A stretch of DNA of 64,000 bases, taken from positions 62,001 to 126,000 of the forward strand of contig NZ_JAGILA010000001.1 of NCBI RefSeq assembly GCF_017874595.1, in the 5' to 3' direction. The position numbers and the translations under genes are program-made. The notes beneath the pieces are model-generated. The model had not been told where the DNA came from, made no database searches, and was given only the letters and a program-made list of their open reading frames with translations. This document shows positions 1 to 8,621 of this stretch, piece by piece; within the stretch, counting starts at the first letter, position 1, and each line of letters opens with the position of its first letter. This DNA comes from Sinorhizobium kostiense. Lineage in GTDB: Bacteria > Pseudomonadota > Alphaproteobacteria > Rhizobiales > Rhizobiaceae.

Positions 1-686
1 CGCTCTCGCAACTGACTGTCGATTTCCCCGGCATCGTTTCGATGGATATCAATCCTCTGTTGGCTGACAAAGAGGGTGTGGTGGCGCTCGACGCGCGCAT
101 CGAGATCGACCCGGTGCTCGCAACCCAGCTCGGCCCCAATCGCGACCTGGCGATCCGCCCGTATCCCGCTGGCTGGGAGAAAGAGGTCAAGCTTGGAGAA
201 CGGACTTTCCATCTGCGGCCGATCAAGCCCGCCGACGCGTCCCTCTATCCTGCCTTCCTCGAGAAGACGGCGCCCGACGACATCCGCTTGCGCTTTCTGG
301 CGCCTCGCAAATATTTTCCCGATCAGATGCTGGTGCGGTTGACCCAGATTGATTACGAACGCGAGATGGCCCTTGTCGCGCTTGACGGGGATAGCGGTGA
401 ACTGGCGGGTATCGCAAGGCTCTATAGCGATCCCGATCACGAAACTGCCGAGTATGGCCTGCTCGTCAGGACCGATCTGCAAGGGAAAGGCCTCGGCTGG
501 ATCCTGCTGGCGCAGATGAAGGACTATGCCAAGGCGGACGGGTTGAAGCGTATCGCAGGCATTATGCTGCATGAAAACACGAGGATGCTGCGCATGTGCC
601 GCGAGTTTGGATTCTCCATCGACGAGCATCCGGCCGACGCACGCCTGCGGGTCGCAACCTTGGAACTGGCCTCCGCCTCGCCTTGA
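1..686 (+). CDS. Pat-like acyl-CoA synthetase (ADP-forming)/GNAT protein, C-terminal part
   Basis: Partial: the frame is open from base 3, so only about the last 228 residues are here and the first internal ATG at 42 is not the true start. The first 40 residues (VSMDINPL, then GVVALDARI) match the end of an ATP-grasp domain of ADP-forming acyl-CoA synthetases. The remainder, from about FHLRPIKPAD, is a GNAT fold with an acetyl-CoA loop near LQGKGLGWILL. This arrangement is that of bacterial Pat-type protein lysine acetyltransferases, which acetylate acyl-CoA synthetases and other metabolic enzymes; whether this copy is catalytic as a synthetase cannot be judged from the fragment. It converges on the kinase-like gene downstream with a 13-base gap. 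Confidence 0.8.
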   Translation, partial: LSQLTVDFPGIVSMDINPLLADKEGVVALDARIEIDPVLATQLGPNRDLAIRPYPAGWEKEVKLGERTFHLRPIKPADASLYPAFLEKTAPDDIRLRFLAPRKYFPDQMLVRLTQIDYEREMALVALDGDSGELAGIARLYSDPDHETAEYGLLVRTDLQGKGLGWILLAQMKDYAKADGLKRIAGIMLHENTRMLRMCREFGFSIDEHPADARLRVATLELASASP

Positions 687-699
687 GCAGCCGCCCCAG

Positions 700-2220
700 T
701 CATTGTCCGGGAAGGGCGAGGATTGCCCGAACAAGTTCGCCAGGATCCCGATCGGCGTCGACCCGCCGCCATTCGACATCCTTCACGTCTGCGGCAAGCT
801 GTCGCGAAAGAACCTCGACATCAGCATCGGACGGGCTGCCGATCCTCGCGCCGACCCGCCGGCGCAGAAGCATCGGCTGCGCATCAAGCCAGACTGCAGT
901 GCACGATGCGCCGGCCTCGCTGGCAACCGCCTCGAGACGCGCCCGGTCGACCGCCCTGTCGAACACGGCATCGGCCACGACCGTGCCGCCGGCGCACAGG
1001 ATCTCCCAGGTGCGACGCGCAATCTCTCCATAGACCTTCTCTGAGATTTCCGGCTGGTAGGCGATGGGCGGAAGCCTCTCCTCGGCCGGAACACCGTGCA
1101 TCGCCTTGCGAATGCGGTCGCTCTCGACGATCCGCGCCCCGGGCGGCGAGCCCAACTCGGCGCCCAAGGCCTCCGCCACCGTCGTCTTGCCCGAGCCGCT
1201 GAAGCCGCCGATCACGATCAACCGCGCCGGCTTCGTGTCGATGAGCGAACGGGCGAGATCGAAGTAGGAGCGGGCTTCCGCGACGAGCTTGCCGGAGGGC
1301 ATGCCGCTCTCCTCCGCCTGCGTGGCGGTGACATGCGCCCTTACGGCCGCTCGTATTGCCATGAAATAGGGCAAGAGTACGTAGCCGTCCTCGTCGTCCG
1401 TTTCGTCGAGATACCGGTTCGCAACGAGATTCGCGAATTCCGGAAAGCCGCGATGCCAGAGGTCCATGAGCAGGAATGCCAGATCATAGAGCGTATCGAC
1501 AGTGGCGATCTGATCGTTGAACTCAATGCAGTCGAACAGCCGCGGCTCGCCTTCGATGAGACAAATGTTGCGCAAGTGCAGATCGCCATGGCAGCGGCGT
1601 ACCTTGCCGGCGGCTTCGCGCGAATCGAGCAGTCGTCCGTGAACCGCGAGGCGCGCCTCGAACGCCCGGTTGAATTCCGCAAGCTCGTCGGTTTCGAAGA
1701 CACGGCTGGTAGCGAAGCCCGCCGCGTTGATCCGCAGGACCCCATCAATATTCTTGGAACCAGATCCTTCGTGGATGACGTGCGCCCCGCGGTGGAAGCG
1801 CGCGATCATTCGGGCGGCCCGCGTCATGAGTTCGACGGTGAGGCGCCCCTGTACGGCCATACGGTCAAAAAGGGCTTCCTGGTCGAAGCGAACCATCTCG
1901 ACCACGGCATCGACAAGTTCCTCCCCCTCTTCGAAGGCCAGGCTGCCATCCTTTCTGCGCATGATGCGCCGCACGCCAATATAGAGGCCAGGCGCAGTAA
2001 CCCGGTTGAGCGCCACCTCTTTCTCGCAGGCTTCCAACCTCAGTCTCGGCGTTGAAAAGTCCACGTAGGGCAGCTTCACGGCGCGCTTCATCTTGTAGGC
2101 AAGGTCGCCGACGAGAAAGATGTAGGAGATGTGTGTCTCGATCCTTTCGACCGCATCCTTCGCCGCGAAACGAAGCGCTTCCAGATACGCGATCGACTCT
2201 GACTGATCTTCGGCAACCAT
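700..2220 (-). CDS. Fused APH-like/P-loop kinase (COG2187-COG0645 type)
   Basis: A 506-residue two-domain protein. The N-terminal 320 residues are aminoglycoside-phosphotransferase-like, with the catalytic loop CHGDLHLRN and a metal-binding FDCIEFND. The C-terminal part from about residue 335 is a gluconate-kinase-like P-loop NTPase with GGFSGSGKTT. Such fusions are widespread in Proteobacteria and their substrate is unknown; antibiotic resistance should not be inferred. The start at 2220 has GAGGCGAAAGC in front of it. An even stronger Shine-Dalgarno (GGAGTCC, 2271-2277) precedes an ATG at 2267 in another frame that overlaps this gene, which may be a short leader peptide or mark a frameshifted longer start. 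Confidence 0.8.
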   Translation of the reverse strand: MVAEDQSESIAYLEALRFAAKDAVERIETHISYIFLVGDLAYKMKRAVKLPYVDFSTPRLRLEACEKEVALNRVTAPGLYIGVRRIMRRKDGSLAFEEGEELVDAVVEMVRFDQEALFDRMAVQGRLTVELMTRAARMIARFHRGAHVIHEGSGSKNIDGVLRINAAGFATSRVFETDELAEFNRAFEARLAVHGRLLDSREAAGKVRRCHGDLHLRNICLIEGEPRLFDCIEFNDQIATVDTLYDLAFLLMDLWHRGFPEFANLVANRYLDETDDEDGYVLLPYFMAIRAAVRAHVTATQAEESGMPSGKLVAEARSYFDLARSLIDTKPARLIVIGGFSGSGKTTVAEALGAELGSPPGARIVESDRIRKAMHGVPAEERLPPIAYQPEISEKVYGEIARRTWEILCAGGTVVADAVFDRAVDRARLEAVASEAGASCTAVWLDAQPMLLRRRVGARIGSPSDADVEVLSRQLAADVKDVEWRRVDADRDPGELVRAILALPGQ

Positions 2221-2375
2221 GCTTTCGCCTCACTCACTCCCGGCGCGGCAGCCACGCAATTGGTCATAGTGGACTCCTCAAGGTAGCGCCTCATTGATGC
2301 GAATCAACAAAGGGCGAGCAGTGTCGGTAAGATGGCCTGATGAAAGGTAGGTCGATTGAATCGTGTGGCTTGACT

Positions 2376-4451
2376 TCAAGCCTTCGCCGGTTGGGCCTTC
2401 CCATGTTGCCGCTCCCGGTCGCCTTTTCGGATCGGACCCCCGTCTCTGGAGAGATCAGCGAGCGGAGCGGGCCGACCGAGGAAATAGCCCTGGCCTTCAT
2501 CGCAGCCTTCCGCCCGAAGGACCGCCATTTGACCTTCCGTCTCGATCCCTTCCGCCAATACGGGAATCTCCAGGCTCTTTCCAAGCGCGAGTACGGCACG
2601 AACGATCGCCTTGGACTGGCGGTCGTGCTCGATACCATCGACGAAGCCCCGGTCGAGCTTGATCTTGTCGAAGGGAAAGCTGCGAAGTGTTTCCAGGGAA
2701 GAGTAGCCACTTCCAAAATCGTCGAGCGATACGCCGAGGCCCAAAGCCTTGATCTGTCGCATGATATGGAGTGACCGGGCCTTGTCCCTGATAAGCGCGG
2801 TCTCTGTCAATTCGAGCTCAAGCCGGTGCGGCGGCAGGCCTGTTTCCATCAGGATCTGGTGGAAGAGCCGCGGCAGGTTCGCGTCCATGAGCTGGATGGC
2901 AGAAACATTGACCGCAACCCGATAAGGCGGCTCCCAGGCGGCGGCGTCCTGGCAAGCCCGACGCAGGACCCAGGCACCGAGCGGTAAGATGAGTCCATTT
3001 TCCTCCGCGACTGGAATGAATTCCGACGGCGGGATCGTCCCGAGCTGTGGGTGGTTCCAGCGCAGCAAAGCCTCGTAGCCTTGAATTGCGCCACTCGTTA
3101 GCGATTTCTGTACCTGATAATGAAGATCCAGTTGCTCAAGTTCGAGCGCCTGCCGTAGCGCTTCTGCGAGCTTCCGGCGCTTGCGCTCGGAGGCGCCGAT
3201 CCCGGCATCGTAGAAGCAGATGGTGTCGCTACAGGCATGCTTGGAGTGATACATGGCCAAGTCTGCGTTGTTCAGCAGTTCATCAACATCCCTGGCGTCG
3301 TCCGGCCAACTCGCCGTACCGATACTCGCCTTTACCTGCGCCTCCATACCGGCGATGCGCATGGGTCGGTTAAAGACGCCTGCCAAACGTTCAGCGAACG
3401 CAGCGACTTCGCTCCGGTCCGCAAACCGCTTGACGGCTGCGAACTCGTCGCCTCCGAGGCGGGCGATGAATTCGCCCTCTTCCAGCGACTGCGTCATGCG
3501 GCGCGCAAGTATGCGTAATGCTTCGTCGCCGGCGCTGTGCCCGAGTGTGTCGTTGATCTCCTTGAAACGGTTGAGATCCATGTAGATGACTGCGGACTTT
3601 TCATTCCGTTGCCGCGCTTCGTGAAGGCTGTTGGCCAGAAATTCGCCGAGGCTGGCGCGGTTGGGAAGGCCCGTCAGCGGGTCATGGAAAGCCATGTGGC
3701 GCAACTGCTGCTCCGAATCGGCCCGCACGTTCGTGTCGATGAGATAGCTTGCGAGGCCCATGCCGAGGATGATCAGCGCCACCACGGCGATGGCGAGCCC
3801 GAGAGCTACCACAGCGCGAGCATCGATCTGGGGAAAGCTCTGCGTCATCGGCGTTACGCTGAATGCGGTCATCGCGGTAAAATGAAGGCTTAGGATGCCC
3901 GAACCCAACAGCGTGACCGCCGTCCAGAAACGCCGCTTTCCAAGATTGCGTTGCGCAATCAATGCGACAGACACTGCCGAGCATCCGGCCGGTAGCAGAA
4001 TCGAGGCAACGGCATAGTCGATTTGCCATTCGACCAGACCAATAACGCGGTATGCCATCATGCCCGTATAGTGCATCGCCGAAAACGAAAGGCCGGCCAT
4101 GGCGCCCCCAAGCGCGGGGAATCCCTCACTCGTTCGAATTCCACTGACGAGAAAACTCGTGAAGAGACCGGCCATGGCGATAACCAGTGACAGGATCGTC
4201 AGGGCCGGATCGATCGAAGCTGGCGCAGGGGGTTCGTAGGCCAGCATGGCGACGAAGTGGGTTGCCCATACCCCTCCGCCGCCGGCAACCGCCGCCAGGA
4301 ATTGCCAGCCCAAGCGCTGGCCGCCGGCAGCCGGAAGGGCGCGGCGCAACAGCCGCAGCGCAACTGCCGAGCCGAAGAGACAGATCAGCACCGCAACGAA
4401 CACCAGGGCAAGGTTGTGTTTGCCAACGACACAATTGACGACAGTTATCAT
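2376..4451 (-). CDS. MHYT-GGDEF-EAL membrane c-di-GMP enzyme
   Basis: 691 residues. The N-terminal 240 residues are an integral-membrane MHYT sensor with three copies of the metal/gas-sensing motif (THFVAML, AMHYTGMM, LHFTAMT) and about seven membrane helices. A GGDEF domain follows, with an intact active-site motif in ARLGGDEFAAV, then an EAL domain with YEALLRWNHP and DDFGSGYSSL. Both cyclase and phosphodiesterase signatures look complete, so the protein could make or break cyclic di-GMP; which activity dominates cannot be read from sequence. MHYT domains are thought to bind copper and respond to diatomic gases. Monocistronic; the 238 bases upstream separate it from the Lrp gene read in the same direction. 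Confidence 0.9.
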   Translation of the reverse strand: MITVVNCVVGKHNLALVFVAVLICLFGSAVALRLLRRALPAAGGQRLGWQFLAAVAGGGGVWATHFVAMLAYEPPAPASIDPALTILSLVIAMAGLFTSFLVSGIRTSEGFPALGGAMAGLSFSAMHYTGMMAYRVIGLVEWQIDYAVASILLPAGCSAVSVALIAQRNLGKRRFWTAVTLLGSGILSLHFTAMTAFSVTPMTQSFPQIDARAVVALGLAIAVVALIILGMGLASYLIDTNVRADSEQQLRHMAFHDPLTGLPNRASLGEFLANSLHEARQRNEKSAVIYMDLNRFKEINDTLGHSAGDEALRILARRMTQSLEEGEFIARLGGDEFAAVKRFADRSEVAAFAERLAGVFNRPMRIAGMEAQVKASIGTASWPDDARDVDELLNNADLAMYHSKHACSDTICFYDAGIGASERKRRKLAEALRQALELEQLDLHYQVQKSLTSGAIQGYEALLRWNHPQLGTIPPSEFIPVAEENGLILPLGAWVLRRACQDAAAWEPPYRVAVNVSAIQLMDANLPRLFHQILMETGLPPHRLELELTETALIRDKARSLHIMRQIKALGLGVSLDDFGSGYSSLETLRSFPFDKIKLDRGFVDGIEHDRQSKAIVRAVLALGKSLEIPVLAEGIETEGQMAVLRAEGCDEGQGYFLGRPAPLADLSRDGGPIRKGDRERQHGKAQPAKA

Positions 4452-4689
4452 CGGCCGGCGTACCCTGAAATGTTTCGTTCCTTCACATTGAATGCACGCG
4501 TTACATTTCGGTTAGGAACAGGCCCTTGCCAACGCGTGTCGTCAAGCGCGGTTAACGAGTTCCGCCGGACACGACCCGATTTGAGGCGCCGCGCCTCGCA
4601 TTTGAACATATTCGTGCGGCGCGCTTTCGGTCCCTTGTTTATATCCATGTCTTTGTTGCAGACCGTTTTACACTTTTGCGCGAGTAGCG

Positions 4690-5160
4690 CTAGGCTTCCA
4701 CCGGTACAAACATTCCAAGTTTGATGTCCTTCAGGACCACATTGGTGTGGATTCGCTTGATTTGCGGATTACGCGTCATAATGGTAGCGGTGATCTCGTC
4801 GTACTGGCCGACATCCTGAGCCGTGATGATCGCGATAAGGTCGACGGAACCGGTGACGTAATACACCTGCTGGATGTGGTCCTGTTTTTCCGCCCAAAGG
4901 CGGAATTTCGCCAGCGCATCATAGTTCTCGCGCTCGATCTCCATTCCGGCGATGAATGTCATGGGATTACCGGCAACTTTGCGGTCGACGAGCGCGATCT
5001 CCGCCGTTATGACCTTCTCCTCGCGCATTCGCTTCAGCCGCCGCTGGACCGCGGAAGCCGACAGGCCCACCTTGTCGGCGATCGCCTCAGCCTTGAGCTG
5101 ACAGTCCCGCTGGACGATATCGAGAATGTTTCGGTCGAACTGATCCAAAGTTTCCGGCAT
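4690..5160 (-). CDS. Lrp/AsnC family transcriptional regulator
   Basis: 156 residues, the usual length. The N-terminal winged helix-turn-helix (LDQFDRNILDIVQRD to QRRLKRM) is followed by the RAM/AsnC ligand-binding domain (YYVTGSVDLIAIITA). It is divergent from the ABC importer, PLP lyase and homocysteine methyltransferase genes starting at 5370, with 209 bases between, so it probably controls them in response to a sulfur amino acid. This mirrors MdeR next to methionine gamma-lyase in Pseudomonas putida, an analogy rather than proof. The intergenic region holds small palindromes (for example CGAATTCG near 5272) but no site I can assign. Confidence 0.9.
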   Translation of the reverse strand: MPETLDQFDRNILDIVQRDCQLKAEAIADKVGLSASAVQRRLKRMREEKVITAEIALVDRKVAGNPMTFIAGMEIERENYDALAKFRLWAEKQDHIQQVYYVTGSVDLIAIITAQDVGQYDEITATIMTRNPQIKRIHTNVVLKDIKLGMFVPVEA

Positions 5161-5369
5161 ATGCTCCCGCCTCTACCCGTCCCGTCGATTTCATGAGTGC
5201 GAACCTGCTCCCAAGCGGGAGTCCCCCATAGCACGCGCGGCTTGTCCGCAAAATTTATCCCAAGTATGCACGAATTCGGCAACGACAACCACAATTGCGC
5301 GGCTTTCCTGCGCGCCACCACCGCTATGCTCAAAGAAAAAAGCTCACGAACCCTTGGGGAACGACAGGG

Positions 5370-6149
5370 ATGACGCAGAAGGTAGTTCCCGCGCTGCTCG
5401 TGGAGGCCGTTCACAAGAGCTACGGCATTCATGATGTCCTCAGGGGTGTTTCGCTGAAGGCGCACAAGGGTGACGTCATCTCGATCATCGGTTCGTCCGG
5501 AGCCGGCAAGAGCACCTTCTTGAGGTGCATCAATTTTCTCGAGATACCGGACCGCGGCCGGTTCGTCATCAACGGCGAAGAGGTAGCGATGAAGGTCGGG
5601 GCCAACGGGCACGCACATCCGGCGAATTGGCGTCAGATCGAACGCCTGCGCACCGGCCTCGGCATGGTGTTCCAGAGCTTCAACCTCTGGGCCCATATGA
5701 CGGTCCTGGAAAATGTGATCGAGGCCCCGGTCCACGTCCTTAAGACAGACCGCAGGAAAGCAGTCGAGCGAGCGGAGGCGCTCCTCGCCAAAGTCGGCCT
5801 CTACGACAAGCGGCATGCCTACCCGGCCTTCCTCTCCGGCGGGCAGCAGCAGCGCGCCGCGATCGCCCGCGCCCTGTGTGTCGATCCGGAGGTGATGCTC
5901 TTCGACGAGCCTACTTCGGCGCTCGACCCTGAGCTGGTTGGCGAGGTGCTGAAGGTCATTCGCGAGCTCGCCGAAGAGGGGCGGACGATGCTGCTCGTCA
6001 CGCACGAAATGAAATTCGCTCGTGACGTTTCCAGCCATGTCGTGTTCCTGCACCAGGGCCGCGTGGAGGAAGCGGGGCCGCCAGCGCAAGTCTTCGGGGC
6101 GCCGCTCAGCGCCCGTTGCCGCGAATTCACCCGCGTCCTATCGAACTGA
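5370..6149 (+). CDS. Polar amino acid ABC transporter, ATP-binding protein
   Basis: 259 residues from the ATG at 5370; the frame is open further upstream, but homologues begin near MTQKVVPALLVE. Walker A is GSSGAGKST, the signature LSGGQQQR, Walker B VMLFDEPTSALDPE, with the H-loop in VTHEMKFARD. This is the HisP/GlnQ (PAAT) type that powers uptake of polar amino acids or opines. It is first in a same-strand run: ATPase, binding protein, two permeases, PLP lyase, homocysteine methyltransferase. The downstream enzymes suggest a sulfur-containing amino acid as substrate, which is inference. Confidence 0.92.
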   Translation: MTQKVVPALLVEAVHKSYGIHDVLRGVSLKAHKGDVISIIGSSGAGKSTFLRCINFLEIPDRGRFVINGEEVAMKVGANGHAHPANWRQIERLRTGLGMVFQSFNLWAHMTVLENVIEAPVHVLKTDRRKAVERAEALLAKVGLYDKRHAYPAFLSGGQQQRAAIARALCVDPEVMLFDEPTSALDPELVGEVLKVIRELAEEGRTMLLVTHEMKFARDVSSHVVFLHQGRVEEAGPPAQVFGAPLSARCREFTRVLSN

Positions 6150-6188
6150 CCCGTCATCTCCAACCGCACGACTGAAAGAGGAACCCGA

Positions 6189-6959
6189 ATGAAATTGCTT
6201 TCCATCCTGTTCGCGGGCGCAGCGCTCGCCGCCTCCGCCGCCAGCGCCAGCGCGGAAGTCCGCTTCGGCATCATGAACGAGCCCTATCCGCCCTTCTTCA
6301 CCAAGGACGCCTCAGCCAAATGGGTCGGCTGGGAGATCGAGCTGATGGATGCCGTCTGCGCCGAGATGAACGAGGAATGCTCGATCGTCGACATGTCCTG
6401 GGACGGCCTCATTCCCGGCCTTGAGACGAAGAAGTTCGATGTCATCTGGTCTTCTATGTCGATCACCAACGAGCGCAAGAAGACGATCGATTTCACCGAC
6501 AAATACTACAACACCCCGAGCAAGCTGATCGGCGCCAGGGATGCCGCAGCCGGCGCGACGGCGGACGATGTCGCCGATAAGACGATCGGCATTCAGGTGT
6601 CGACGATCCAGTCCGAATATTTCAAGAAGTATTTCGCCGACAAGGCCTCCGAAAAGACCTATTCGACCCTCGACGAAGCTTTCCAGGACCTTGCGGCCGG
6701 CCGCATCGACTATGTCTTCGGCGATGCAATCCCGCTTGCCGAGTTTCTCAAGTCCGATTTCGGCAAGGATTGCTGTGCCGACATGGGCGACGTCGCCGAC
6801 GATCCGGCGATCCTGGGCGTTGGCATCGGAGGCGGCGTGCGCAAGCAGGACGCCTCCCTGCGCGACAAGCTCAACGCGGCGATCGCCGCCGTTCGCGCAA
6901 CCGGCAAGTATGAGGAGATCTCGAAGAAATATTTCGACTTCGATCCTTACGGCAAGTAA
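6189..6959 (+). CDS. ABC transporter substrate-binding protein, family 3
   Basis: 256 residues with a Sec signal peptide of about 22 residues (cleavage after ASASA). The mature part has the family-3 pattern of lysine/arginine/ornithine- and cystine-type binding proteins: GIMNEPYPPF near the N-terminus, GWEIELMDAV, and FDVIWSSMSITNERKKTIDF in the first lobe. It acts in the periplasm and delivers substrate to the two permeases downstream. AGAGGA lies before the ATG. Specificity cannot be assigned from sequence alone. Confidence 0.92.
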   Translation: MKLLSILFAGAALAASAASASAEVRFGIMNEPYPPFFTKDASAKWVGWEIELMDAVCAEMNEECSIVDMSWDGLIPGLETKKFDVIWSSMSITNERKKTIDFTDKYYNTPSKLIGARDAAAGATADDVADKTIGIQVSTIQSEYFKKYFADKASEKTYSTLDEAFQDLAAGRIDYVFGDAIPLAEFLKSDFGKDCCADMGDVADDPAILGVGIGGGVRKQDASLRDKLNAAIAAVRATGKYEEISKKYFDFDPYGK

Positions 6960-7043
6960 TCGCCGGACGGTATTAGAGCGGCCGGGCCCGAGAGGCGCGG
7001 CCGCGCCATCAAACGACCCTGCCAACCCGATCCGATCGCTCCG

Positions 7044-7766
7044 ATGTCGTCTGCGCTCTCCCTTCTGGAACTGCTCTCCCCCTACCCGCCGGGTTGGGGC
7101 GGCGTCCTTCTCGCCGGCGCTTTCTCCACCGTCGCGATCTCGCTCGGCGCCTACGGGATCGGTATCCTGGTCGGGCTCGTCGGCGCGCTCGGCAAGCTGA
7201 ACGGCAGCCGGCCGGTGATCGCAGCGCTTGATCTCTACACGACCGCCGTGCGGGCCATCCCGGAACTCATCCTGATCGTCGGCCTCTATTACGCGGGCAC
7301 GGACGGCATCAATCGCATCCTCCTCGGCCTCGGCCTCCCGCCGATCGAAATCAACGGCTTCGTTGCAGCGGTTTCCGTGCTTGGCATCGTCCAGGGCGCC
7401 TACATGACAGAAGTGCTCCGCGGCGCTATTCTTGCCGTCCCGATCGGACAGATCGAGGCCGCCAAGGCTTTCGGTATGCGGCCAATCACGCGGTTCCGCC
7501 GTATCGTGCTCCCGGCCCTGATACCGAACGCGCTTCCCGGCCTTGCCAATCTGTGGATGTCGGTCACAAAGGACAGCGCCTTGATTGCCGTCGTCGGCTA
7601 TCAGGAACTGGCGCTCGCGACGCGTCTCGCGGCCGGCAACACAAAGCACTATTTCCTGTTCTTCTTCGCCGCCGCTCTTCTTTATCTTGCGATCACTCTC
7701 CTTTCCAACGTCATCTTCCGTGCACTGGAACTGCGCTTCCGGCGCGGGCAGCCGAAGAGTGCGTGA
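7044..7766 (+). CDS. Polar amino acid ABC transporter permease (HisQ type)
   Basis: 240 residues with about five membrane helices and the cytoplasmic EAA loop (EAAKAFGMRPITRFRRIVLP) that docks on the ATPase. It belongs to the HisQ/GlnP family and is followed after nine bases by a second, related permease, giving the usual heterodimeric membrane pore. The ribosome site in front of the ATG is weak (only CGATCGCTCC), so a nearby alternative start remains possible. Confidence 0.9.
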   Translation: MSSALSLLELLSPYPPGWGGVLLAGAFSTVAISLGAYGIGILVGLVGALGKLNGSRPVIAALDLYTTAVRAIPELILIVGLYYAGTDGINRILLGLGLPPIEINGFVAAVSVLGIVQGAYMTEVLRGAILAVPIGQIEAAKAFGMRPITRFRRIVLPALIPNALPGLANLWMSVTKDSALIAVVGYQELALATRLAAGNTKHYFLFFFAAALLYLAITLLSNVIFRALELRFRRGQPKSA

Positions 7767-7775
7767 GGCCAGCGC

Positions 7776-8465
7776 ATGAATTTCTCCTGGATTTCCACCT
7801 ATTGGCCCCTCTTGGCCGCCGGCGCCGTCCAGACGATCCTCCTGCTCGTCATCTCGGTCGTTTTCGGCTTCGTTCTCGCGATTGGGCTGGCGCTCGCGCA
7901 GATCAAGGGACCGCGCGGCATCAAGTGGCTGTCGCGTTGCTACTGCACCTGCCTGCGCGGGACGCCGCTCCTTGTCCAGCTCTGGCTGCTCTACTATGGC
8001 GTCGGTTCGCTGCTGCCGCTCATCCCGGGGCTACGATCGAGCTTTCTTTGGCCGGTGCTGCGCGAAGGTTTCTTCTTTGCGGCGGTCAGCTTCACGCTTA
8101 ACTACGCGGCTTATGAGGCGGAGGTGCTTCGCGGGGCGCTGCTCGCCGTGCCGAAGGGCGAGTTGGAAGCTGCGAGAGCGTTCGGCATGTCGCCTGCCCA
8201 GGTGTTGCGGCGGATCTGGCTGCCGCGCGCCGTCCGCATCGCGCTGCCGACCATTGCCGGCGAGATCGTTCTGCAGTTGAAAGCAACCCCCCTCGCCTTC
8301 ACCGTGACGGTCATGGATCTCTATGCCGTCGCCTACAAAATCCGTCAGGACACACTCCTGGTCTATGAGCCGCTCCTCATCGTCACCGTCTTCTACGTCT
8401 TGCTGACGCTGCTGCTGACCCGTGTGTTCAAAGTCGTCGAATCCCAGGTCCCCGTTCGCCGGTAG
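7776..8465 (+). CDS. Polar amino acid ABC transporter permease (HisM type)
   Basis: 229 residues with about five membrane helices and an EAA loop (EAARAFGMSPAQVLRRIWLP). It is the partner of the preceding permease. A 156-base gap follows before the PLP-enzyme gene; it holds no clear terminator and no recognisable SAM-II or SAH riboswitch, so read-through to the downstream enzymes is plausible. Confidence 0.9.
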   Translation: MNFSWISTYWPLLAAGAVQTILLLVISVVFGFVLAIGLALAQIKGPRGIKWLSRCYCTCLRGTPLLVQLWLLYYGVGSLLPLIPGLRSSFLWPVLREGFFFAAVSFTLNYAAYEAEVLRGALLAVPKGELEAARAFGMSPAQVLRRIWLPRAVRIALPTIAGEIVLQLKATPLAFTVTVMDLYAVAYKIRQDTLLVYEPLLIVTVFYVLLTLLLTRVFKVVESQVPVRR

Positions 8466-8621
8466 AGACGGAAACTCACGGAGCTCCATCGAGTGCGCCG
8501 GGGTTTTCAACGAAAATCGCGGCGGTTTTCGCGGATTTCCAGCGCAAACCCTCGGTATTTGCCGCCTATCGCGCACCGGCTCGCATAAGGTCACCAATAG
8601 ACCACAAAGGAAGAGGCTCGC

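Noticed and set aside
700-2220. Calling the APH-like domain an aminoglycoside resistance gene
   Set aside because: The fusion with a P-loop kinase is a widespread housekeeping-type architecture, and catalytic similarity alone does not show drug modification.
6312-7649. Long open frame (about 445 codons) on the minus strand across the ABC importer genes
   Set aside because: It mirrors the codon pattern of the binding-protein and permease genes on the other strand, has no family character and no ribosome site.
8466-8621. Possible SAM-II or SAH riboswitch before the PLP-enzyme gene
   Set aside because: No recognisable core of either riboswitch class; only ordinary short inverted repeats.
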